Positions 3,880 to 9,080 of a stretch of 9,080 nucleotides of DNA are shown here, piece after piece. Location: positions 1 through 9,080 of the forward strand of contig JAKLHH010000230.1 in the NCBI GenBank assembly GCA_022710245.1. The letters run 5' to 3'. A program made the translations under genes and the position numbers. Every line of letters begins with the position of its first letter. The stretch's first letter is position 1. The DNA comes from Myxococcota bacterium. GTDB taxonomy: Bacteria > Myxococcota > Polyangia > GCA-2747355 > JAKLHH01. The notes beneath the pieces are model-generated. The model worked only from the letters and a program-made list of their open reading frames with translations, searched no databases and was not told the origin of the DNA.

Positions 3880-6800
3880 TCAGGCGGGCTCGTCTGTAGC
3901 CTCGGTCGTGGGCTCGGGCGCCCCCGCGGGGGGCGGCGTTCCCTCTGTCGTGGTCGGCGGTTCCGTCTCGGGCAGGGAAGCCTCGGCGGATCCGGCCTCG
4001 CCAGCGCGCGCTGTCTGCAGGACCTTGTTGCAGGCGCGGCGGAACCGGTTCCAGAGCGTCTTCGCCTGCGCCTGCGGCACCGGCCCGATCGCCTTCCACT
4101 GCCGCTGCAGATCTCGGATCTCACTCCGGTGAGCGCTGGTCTCGTCCAGGGCGAGCGCCTCGGCTCGCTCGCAGATCGCCTGTTTCTGGACCAGGTTCTG
4201 CTCGCGGGCGGCCTCCTCCTCCGGCGTCAGCGGCGCGTCGGGTGCGGCCTCGCGGCGCGGGCGCTCGGGCCGCTCGCGCGGGGGCCGCTCCGCTCGCTCG
4301 GGACGGTCGGTCCGCTCCGACCGCTCGCTCGGCTCCGGCCGCGGCGGTCTCTCCGGCCGCGGCGGCCTCCCCTGCTCCAGCACCTTGTCACAGGCGTCGC
4401 GGAACCGCTCCCACAGCGCGGCCGCCTGGTCCGCCGGGATCGGACCGATGCGGCGCCACTCGGCCTGCAGCTCGCGCACCTCGTCGGCGGCAGCGCGCCA
4501 GTCGATCTGGCGGGCTGGCGTCATCACCGTGGCGAAGGCGTTCGCCGCCAGCGCCTGGCGCAGCTGCTCGGCCATCTCCTCGACGGTGCCCGCGCGAGCC
4601 GACGGCGCCGACTGGGTGGCCTCGGCGGGCAGCAGCGCCTCGACCTGCTCGCAGAGCCGCTCCTTGCGCTTGAGGTTCATCAACGGGTCGAGCTCGGTCC
4701 CCCGGAACGCATCCGGGGCCGCCTCGACCAGCTTGGCGCAGGCCTGCGAGAAGCGCTGCCAGATGGCGTCGGAGCTGTCCCGCGGGGCCGGGCCGATCTC
4801 CTTCCACTCCGCCTGAGCGTCCTGCAGCCGCTGCACCAGCGCGGCGGGCTCCGCCGGGGGCGTGGCGGCGAGGGCCTCGAGCGCGGCGCAGAGCTCCTCC
4901 TTGCGGTGGAGGTTGCCGATCCGCTCGCCGTCCTGCTCCTGCTGGCGCCGATCGAAGAAGCGGTCGCAGGCGCGACGGAAGCGCCGCCAGACCGCATCCG
5001 ACTTCGCGCGCGGCGTGGGGCCGATCTGCTTCCACTCGACCTGCAGCGCCTTGATCTGCGCGGCCGTCGCCTCCCAGTCGCTGGAGTCCGCCAGCGCCTC
5101 CACCTTCTCGCAGAGCGCCTCCTTCTTCTTCAGGTTCTCGTTGCGCTCGACGTTGCCCTGGTCGAGGTGCTGCTGCCGCCCCTCGAAGAAGCGATCGCAG
5201 GCGGCGCGAAAGCGCTTCCAGACGGCGTCGGACTGCTCGCGGGGCACCGGGCCCACCTGCTTCCACTCGGCCTGCAGCGCCTTGATCTCCGCCGCCGTCG
5301 CCTCCCACTCGGTGGAGCCCGCCAGCGCCTCCACCTTCTCGCAGAGCGCCTCCTTCTTCTTCAGGTTCTCGCCGCGCTCGGCCTCGAGGTTGCCGAAGTA
5401 CTCCTGGCAGCGCGCGTAGACCTTGTCGCAGGTCTCCTTGAAGCGCGACCAGAGCGCCTCGGCCTTGTCCTTCGGCGCCGGCCCGATCCGCTTCCACTCC
5501 GCCTGCGCCTCCCGGAGCCGCTGCGCGGTCTCCTTCAGGTCCGCGTGCGCGAGCAGCGCCTCGACGCGCTGGCAGAGCTCCTCCTGCTTGGGCGCGTTCG
5601 ACCAGCGCTTCCACTCCTCGGCCTCGCGCAGCTCGCGGATGCGGGTCGTGAGCTGGTCCCGCACCGTCTGGAAGCGAGCGCGGAGCGCGTCCTCCTGCTC
5701 GCGGGTCGGCAGCGGGCCCGGCTTGCGGAACACCGCCTGCGCGTCCTTCAGCTGGCGCTCGGCCGCGCGGAGGTTGTCACCGCGCGCGAGCGACTCGAGC
5801 TGGGTGCAGAGCCCCTCGAGCCGCACCCGGTTCTCCTCCTTGCGCCGCTCGCGCTCGGCGTTCAGCTCCGCCGCGCGCCGCTCCAGCTCGTCGCCGGCAG
5901 CCTGCCAGCGCCGGGTCAGCTCCTCGGGGAGGCCGCTCTCGACGAGGGGCCGCCACTCGGCGGCGAGCCCCGCCAGGCGACGCCGGGCGTCGCCCACGCG
6001 CTCCACCTGGCGCAGCGCCTCCGCCTGCAGGCAGAGCTCCTCGGCGCGAGCGCGCGCCTGCTCGGGCGTCAGCGCGACCGGCTCGGGGCGCGGCGCCTCG
6101 TCACGCGGGCGCTCGTCACGCGGGCGCTCGTCACGCGGGCGCTCGTCACGCTCGTCACGTGGGCGATCCTCACGCCGGCGATCCTCACGCGGGCGATCCT
6201 CGCGACGCGGACGATCCTCGCGATACGGGCGGTCCTCGCGAATTGCGGCGGTCTCATCCCGGAGCGGCCGGAGGCCGCGAGGACCCGCAATTGGGCGGTC
6301 CTCCAGTCGCCGGCGCTGCCTGCCGCAGGCGCGCTCGAAGCGAGCCTCCAGCGCGGCCCGCTGCGACTCGGGGGCGGGCGGCAGGCCTGCCCACGCCGCG
6401 CGCAGCTCCTCGAGCCGCTCCGGGGTCGCGTCGGCGCCGAGCCCCTCGACCTGCTCGCAGAGCGCCTCTCTCGCCGCCAGCTGCTCGCGCTGCTCCTTCG
6501 CGGCCTGGGCCTGCTCCAGCGCGCGAGCGCGCGCCTTCTCGCGGCGCTCGAAGAACGTCCGGCAAGCAGCCTCGAAGCGGCCCTTCAGCTCCGCGTCCGC
6601 CTCGGCCGCGACCTCCTGCCAGCCCGCCTGCGCCTCCTCGATCTTGCGCGCCGTCGACTCCCAGTCCGAGGAGCGCGCCAGCGACTCCACGGTGCGGCAG
6701 ATCTGGAGCAGGCGGGCGCGCGTCTGTCCCTCCGTGCTCGGACCGGCAGCGCTACGCAGCGACTCGAGCTTCTTCTGCGCGCGCGCCCTCACCGCCTTGA

Positions 6801-7389
6801 CCCGCGCCCGCTTCGCGACCGCGTCGAGTGACTCTCGGTCCTCGAGCCGCTCCACCACCGCCAGCCCCACCTCCTTGTTCTCGTCGCCGAGCGCGATCCC
6901 GCGCAGCACCGCGTCGTCGCTGATGCTGCGGATCGCCTCCAGGCGGATGGCGGGCTCGCTCGCGCTGCGCGCCACCTCGGCGAGCGCCTTGGCATCGGTG
7001 AGCCGCCCCATCGCCGCCCTGCGCACGCTCTCGTGCGGGGCGGTCTTGGCCACCTGGGCCAGCGCGGCCGCGTCCTCGATGCGGGCCAGCGCGGCCTCCG
7101 CCGCGGCGCGGTCCTCACCGGAGACCGCCACCTCGACGAGGAGCGCGGTCGCCTTCTCGCTGGCCAGCTGGCGCAGCGCCTCGTCGGCGTCGCTCCGGGC
7201 CAGCTCCGCCAGCAGCGCGGGGTCGTTCAGCTTCTTGATCGCGATGCGGCGCACCGCCGCGTCGGCGTCGGTGCGAGCGATGGTGGCGAGGACCTCTGTC
7301 TCCTCGGCGCCCAGCTCGCGGACGGCGGCCGCGCGCACCTCGGCATCGCTGTGCTTCCACTTGGGTCGGAACAGATCGACGAAGCCCAT
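3880..7389 (-). CDS. Giant HEAT-repeat plus ten-fold DUF349 protein
   Basis: A 1169-residue, very charged, all-helical cytosolic-type protein; no signal peptide or membrane segment is visible. Residues 1-215 start MGFVDLFRPKWKHSD and hold HEAT-like helical repeats. I count ten DUF349 units starting near 227, 307, 449, 525, 603, 679, 756, 831, 910 and 1069. The best are units 5-8 and 10, with the pattern LCxxVEAL, LQxEWKxIGPxP, then WxRFRxACDxFF; units 1-4 are degenerate. Two Arg/Glu/Asp/Pro-rich linkers (363-436 and 1007-1056) and a Pro/Thr/Glu tail (1130-1169) separate or follow units. Residues 367-383 are encoded by a palindromic repeat. ATG 7389 is preferred (GGAG 6 nt upstream); ATG 7395 is possible. 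The frame extends to TTG 7548, but that TTG belongs to the -35 box. I know of no settled molecular function for DUF349; a scaffold role is only a guess. Confidence 0.9.
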   Translation of the reverse strand: MGFVDLFRPKWKHSDAEVRAAAVRELGAEETEVLATIARTDADAAVRRIAIKKLNDPALLAELARSDADEALRQLASEKATALLVEVAVSGEDRAAAEAALARIEDAAALAQVAKTAPHESVRRAAMGRLTDAKALAEVARSASEPAIRLEAIRSISDDAVLRGIALGDENKEVGLAVVERLEDRESLDAVAKRARVKAVRARAQKKLESLRSAAGPSTEGQTRARLLQICRTVESLARSSDWESTARKIEEAQAGWQEVAAEADAELKGRFEAACRTFFERREKARARALEQAQAAKEQREQLAAREALCEQVEGLGADATPERLEELRAAWAGLPPAPESQRAALEARFERACGRQRRRLEDRPIAGPRGLRPLRDETAAIREDRPYREDRPRREDRPREDRRREDRPRDERDERPRDERPRDERPRDEAPRPEPVALTPEQARARAEELCLQAEALRQVERVGDARRRLAGLAAEWRPLVESGLPEELTRRWQAAGDELERRAAELNAERERRKEENRVRLEGLCTQLESLARGDNLRAAERQLKDAQAVFRKPGPLPTREQEDALRARFQTVRDQLTTRIRELREAEEWKRWSNAPKQEELCQRVEALLAHADLKETAQRLREAQAEWKRIGPAPKDKAEALWSRFKETCDKVYARCQEYFGNLEAERGENLKKKEALCEKVEALAGSTEWEATAAEIKALQAEWKQVGPVPREQSDAVWKRFRAACDRFFEGRQQHLDQGNVERNENLKKKEALCEKVEALADSSDWEATAAQIKALQVEWKQIGPTPRAKSDAVWRRFRRACDRFFDRRQQEQDGERIGNLHRKEELCAALEALAATPPAEPAALVQRLQDAQAEWKEIGPAPRDSSDAIWQRFSQACAKLVEAAPDAFRGTELDPLMNLKRKERLCEQVEALLPAEATQSAPSARAGTVEEMAEQLRQALAANAFATVMTPARQIDWRAAADEVRELQAEWRRIGPIPADQAAALWERFRDACDKVLEQGRPPRPERPPRPEPSERSERTDRPERAERPPRERPERPRREAAPDAPLTPEEEAAREQNLVQKQAICERAEALALDETSAHRSEIRDLQRQWKAIGPVPQAQAKTLWNRFRRACNKVLQTARAGEAGSAEASLPETEPPTTTEGTPPPAGAPEPTTEATDEPA
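5090..5140 (-). repeat. 51-bp perfect direct repeat within DUF349 gene, copy A
   Basis: This is identical to 5321-5371, offset by 231 bp (77 codons). It covers the ENLKKKEALCEKVEALA part of DUF349 unit 7; copy B covers the same part of unit 6. Identity at third codon positions points to recent duplication or gene conversion of a unit. Confidence 0.85.
5321..5371 (-). repeat. 51-bp perfect direct repeat within DUF349 gene, copy B
   Basis: This is the partner of 5090-5140, in DUF349 unit 6. Similarity continues on both sides but no longer perfectly, as shown by protein differences such as GSTEW against DSSDW. Confidence 0.85.
6097..6240 (-). repeat. In-frame 15-bp tandem repeats coding a charged REDRP/DERPR linker
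   Basis: Three identical 15-bp units at 6097, 6112 and 6127 read CTCGTCACGCGGGCG on the + strand. They are followed by a 9-bp partial unit (6142-6150) and diverging 15- to 18-bp units up to 6240. Each 15-mer adds five residues, making residues 384-431 of the DUF349 protein a run of DERPR and REDRP. It ends exactly where the palindromic element begins. Copy number probably varies between strains. Confidence 0.85.
6241..6292 (-). repeat. AATT-bounded palindromic element inserted in frame in DUF349 gene
   Basis: This 52-bp element has the same architecture as the intergenic copies. Outer arms AATTGCGG (6241-6248) and CCGCAATT (6285-6292) pair. The core TCATCCCGGA (6254-6263) differs by one base from the TCATCGCGGA of copies 1 and 2. 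The inner hairpin GCGGCC-GGA-GGCCGC (6264-6278) occupies the same place as GCCTCC/GGAGGC there. It encodes residues 367-383 of the DUF349 protein, between two EDRP motifs, without breaking the frame. The repeat GGGCGGTCCTC flanks it on both sides (6228-6238 and 6293-6303), but this may be just the linker repeat unit. Confidence 0.75.
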
Positions 7390-7519
7390 CGGCATCTCCA
7401 CGCCCCCGGCCTTGAACCGGGTGGCTCTCCTCACGTCCCGCAGCGCGGCCGTAGCTGGCCGGGCCGCCTCCTGTCGGTCGCGACCGCTCGCCTGCGGTGC
7501 CGCGCCCGTTCCCGCTGGG

Positions 7520-7548
7520 ACTCTATGATCTGAGAACGACGACGACAA
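7520..7548 (-). promoter_or_regulatory. Sigma-70-type promoter of the DUF349 gene
   Basis: The minus strand has -35 TTGTCG (7543-7548), a 17-bp spacer and -10 TAGAGT (7520-7525). The predicted start near 7513 gives a leader of about 124 nt before ATG 7389. Its sequence matches the PEGA-gene promoter over 38 gap-free positions, including GATC upstream of the -35 and GATCATAGAGT at the -10. Confidence 0.65.
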
Positions 7549-7612
7549 GTGGCGATCTGGCCCTCTTGCGCCCTCCCCGCTCGGCGCGGATGGCTTTGCG
7601 CCGGCCGCCCAC

Positions 7613-7618
7613 TATAAT
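7613..7618 (+). promoter_or_regulatory. Perfect -10 box placing the GH114 transcript start at its ATG
   Basis: TATAAT ends 6 nt before ATG 7625, so normal -10 geometry puts +1 on the A of the start codon. There is no Shine-Dalgarno in the interval and no good -35 at 16-18 nt upstream. The complementary strand reads TATAGT at 7611-7616, but nothing else supports a leftward promoter there. Confidence 0.6.
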
Positions 7619-7624
7619 GGCAGC

Positions 7625-8509
7625 ATGCGCGTCCTCCTCGCCGTCCTCGTCACCGTGCTCTGCGCTTGCTCCGACGACAGCGGCGGCCCCGACCTGCTTG
7701 CGCGCGACTCAGGGCGCGACGGGCCGCGGGCTGACGGCCGGCTGGCAGACGGCGCCGGCGCTCGCGAGGGGAGCACCACCCTCGACCACGGCACGAGCCC
7801 GACCATCTGGCACCCCGCGCCCGGCACCACCTGGCAGTGGCAGCTGAAGGGCACGCTCGACACCAGCGTCAACGTCGCCATGTATGACATCGACCTCTTC
7901 ACCACCAGCGACGCCACCATCAAGGCGCTGCGCCAGGCGGGCCGGGTGGTGATCTGCTACTTCAGCGCGGGCTCCTACGAGCCGGGGCGGCCCGACTCGG
8001 CGAGCTTCCCCGGGTCCGTCCTCGGCAACGAGCTGGATGGGTGGCCGGACGAGAGGTGGCTCGACGTCCGCTCGACCGTGGTCCGCGACCTGATGCGCAA
8101 GCGGATCGAGCTGGCCAGGACCAAGGGCTGCGACGGGGTGGAGCCGGACAACGTCGACGGCTACCTGAACGACAACGGCTTCTCCCTCAAGGCCGCCGAC
8201 CAGCTCAGCTTCAACACCTTCCTCGCCACGGAGGCGCACGCCCGCGGGCTCTCGGTCGGGCTGAAGAACGACCTCGCCCAGGTCCCGGAGCTGGTCCAGC
8301 TCTTCGACTGGGCCCTCAACGAGCAGTGCCACGAGTTCGACGAGTGCGACACGGAGTCGCCCTTCATCACCGCGGGCAAGGCGGTCTTCCACGTGGAGTA
8401 CACCCCGCAGTCCGACGTCGAGTCGGTCTGCCCGGACATGAAGAAGTACGGGTTCTCCACCCTGATCAAGCACCTCGAGCTCGACGCCTGGTACCAGACC
8501 TGCCCTTGA
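7625..8509 (+). CDS. GH114-type glycoside hydrolase lipoprotein
   Basis: A 294-residue predicted lipoprotein with a TIM-barrel glycosidase domain of the GH114 type, whose founding activity is endo-alpha-1,4-polygalactosaminidase. The signal peptide MRVLLAVLVTVLCAC ends in a lipobox-like LCA before Cys15, with Ser at +2. A low-complexity, Asp/Gly/Arg-rich linker follows to about residue 60. The barrel (61-294) shows TWQWQL at its start, MYDIDLF (86-92), VVICYFSAGSYE (108-119), the acidic cluster GCDGVEPDNVDGY (168-180) likely to hold catalytic or binding acids, GLSVGLKND (208-216) and a late FHVEY. Six cysteines in the mature domain (111, 169, 235, 241, 269, 293) suit an oxidising compartment. 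The lipobox fixes the start at 7625. It probably acts on amino-sugar exopolysaccharide at the cell surface or in the periplasm; the exact substrate is unknown. Confidence 0.88.
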   Translation: MRVLLAVLVTVLCACSDDSGGPDLLARDSGRDGPRADGRLADGAGAREGSTTLDHGTSPTIWHPAPGTTWQWQLKGTLDTSVNVAMYDIDLFTTSDATIKALRQAGRVVICYFSAGSYEPGRPDSASFPGSVLGNELDGWPDERWLDVRSTVVRDLMRKRIELARTKGCDGVEPDNVDGYLNDNGFSLKAADQLSFNTFLATEAHARGLSVGLKNDLAQVPELVQLFDWALNEQCHEFDECDTESPFITAGKAVFHVEYTPQSDVESVCPDMKKYGFSTLIKHLELDAWYQTCP

Positions 8510-8534
8510 CGGCAGCGGCGCGGGGCGTTCGGTT

Positions 8535-8550
8535 CCGGGGCTGAGCCCGG
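8535..8550 (+). terminator. Weak hairpin between GH114 and butyrate kinase genes
   Basis: CCGGG-GCTGAG-CCCGG gives a 5-bp stem with a 6-nt loop, 25 nt after the GH114 stop. No T-run follows. It overlaps the place where a -35 box of the next promoter would be, so termination is only a possibility. Confidence 0.25.
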
Positions 8551-8559
8551 CGTGAAGCG

Positions 8560-8568
8560 TGGTAGAGT
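8560..8568 (+). promoter_or_regulatory. Extended -10 promoter of butyrate kinase, leaderless geometry
   Basis: TGG-TAGAGT is a TGn-extended -10 whose hexamer equals that of both leftward promoters at 3260 and 7520. It ends 5 nt before ATG 8574, so transcription would begin at or next to the start codon. No Shine-Dalgarno is present and only a poor -35 is visible. Confidence 0.5.
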
Positions 8569-8573
8569 CGGCC

Positions 8574-9080
8574 ATGCTCAAGGGAACCAGCCCCTGCATC
8601 CTCGTCATCAACCCTGGCTCCACCTCCACCAAGATCGCCGTCTTCGACGCTGACAGGGCGACCCTGCGGCACGAGGTCTCGCACTCCGAGAAGGAGCTCG
8701 CGCCCTTCAAGCGGGTGATGGAGCAGTTCGAGCTCCGCTCCCAGGTGATCGAGCGCGTCCTCGCCGAGGCGGGCTTCAAGCTGGAGACCCTCGACGCCGT
8801 GGTCGGACGCGGCGGGCTGCTGCGGCCGCTCGCAGGCGGGACCTACCGGGTCAGCGAGAAGATGCAGGCGGACCTCAGCGCCGGCCTCCAGGGCGACCAC
8901 GCCTCGAACCTGGGCGGCCTGATCGCCGCCAAGGTCGCCGAGCGCGCGCGCTGCCCGGCGTTCATCGTCGACCCGGTGGTCGTCGACGAGCTCGAGGACC
9001 TGGCGCGGCTGAGCGGGATGCCGGCGCTCCCCCGCCGCTCGATCTTCCACGCCCTCAACCAGCGCGCGATGGCTCGCCGG
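8574..9080 (+). CDS. buk: Butyrate kinase, 3' part outside window
   Basis: The N-terminal 169 residues of an acetokinase-family enzyme, best matching butyrate kinase (EC 2.7.2.7), which interconverts butyryl phosphate plus ADP and butyrate plus ATP. Seen: the N-terminal nucleotide-binding strand VINPGSTSTKIAVF (11-24), VVGRGGLLRPLAGGTY (76-91), GDHASNLGGLIA (107-118) and FIVDPVVVDELEDLARLSG (130-148), followed by SIFHALNQRAMARR, all in the order expected. The family is usually about 350-380 residues, so roughly half is missing. ATG 8574 is chosen because it puts the first beta-strand at the usual distance. The usual partner, phosphate butyryltransferase, is not upstream; it may lie beyond the right edge. 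Branched-chain acyl phosphates are possible substrates too. Confidence 0.93.
   Translation, partial: MLKGTSPCILVINPGSTSTKIAVFDADRATLRHEVSHSEKELAPFKRVMEQFELRSQVIERVLAEAGFKLETLDAVVGRGGLLRPLAGGTYRVSEKMQADLSAGLQGDHASNLGGLIAAKVAERARCPAFIVDPVVVDELEDLARLSGMPALPRRSIFHALNQRAMARR

Noticed and set aside
3620..4099. Longer start of the SPW-like protein reaching into the DUF349 gene
   Set aside because: The extra sequence has no membrane segment or motif and overlaps the coding strand of the DUF349 gene in another frame. ATG 3619 has a strong Shine-Dalgarno.
3622..6831. Long rightward open frame (1069 codons) opposite the DUF349 gene
   Set aside because: It is Leu/Arg/Ala-rich with repeats that mirror the DUF349 units. 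It is the antisense shadow of a gene with recognisable domains, and open antisense frames are expected at this GC content.
5423..7528. Rightward open frame of 701 codons opposite the DUF349 N-terminal half
   Set aside because: Its composition is Ser/Arg/Ala-rich without domains. It is another antisense frame of the same gene.
7390..7548. Longer start of the DUF349 protein at TTG 7548
   Set aside because: This TTG belongs to the -35 box and the added residues are low-complexity. ATG 7389 has GGAG at the right distance and the typical GFxDxFRPKWKHSD beginning.

Overview
The window is very GC-rich DNA, probably from a Gram-negative, predator- or myxobacterium-like lineage (Myxococcota or another deltaproteobacterial group). 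This assignment is an inference. It rests on the base composition, a secreted PEGA-domain protein, a lipoprotein GH114 enzyme, a sigma-54-type promoter, a DUF3731-type Hsp70, and a giant HEAT/DUF349 protein. No 16S rRNA or other taxonomic marker is present.

Layout. Four genes read leftward: a divergent Hsp70 (1-1491, running off the left edge), a secreted PEGA-domain protein (1747-3186), a small SPW-repeat-like membrane protein (3263-3619), and a 1169-residue HEAT plus ten-fold DUF349 protein (3880-7389). A divergent promoter region (about 7513-7624) separates these from two rightward genes: a GH114-type lipoprotein glycosidase (7625-8509) and a butyrate kinase (8574-9080, running off the right edge). 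The two stretches of about 250 bases without a gene are 1492-1746, filled by a chain of palindromic repeats plus an Hsp70 promoter candidate, and 3620-3879, which holds a sigma-54-type promoter, inverted repeats and a terminator candidate.

The most interesting structure is a small dispersed palindromic element of about 49-52 bp. It is bounded by AATT and has an outer stem, a 6-bp inner hairpin, and a one-sided conserved core (TCATCSCGGA on the + strand). Two clear copies and one diverged copy lie head to tail between the Hsp70 and PEGA genes, sharing their AATT ends. Another copy sits in frame inside the DUF349 gene, where it encodes 17 residues within a tandemly repeated REDRP linker. Stem bases differ between copies but stay complementary. 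By eye, AATT occurs nowhere else in the window.

Regulatory signals are unusually readable. Two leftward genes share a gap-free 38-bp promoter match (27/38) with TTGTCS, a 17-bp spacer and TAGAGT; in one case the TAG of the -10 box is also the stop codon of the upstream gene. The two rightward genes have their -10 boxes 5-6 nt before ATG and no Shine-Dalgarno sequence, which suggests leaderless mRNAs. The leftward PEGA and SPW genes instead have strong Shine-Dalgarno sequences. Apart from adjacency, nothing ties the genes into one pathway: the leftward set mixes chaperone, envelope and scaffold-like functions, and the rightward pair mixes polysaccharide hydrolysis and acyl-phosphate metabolism.
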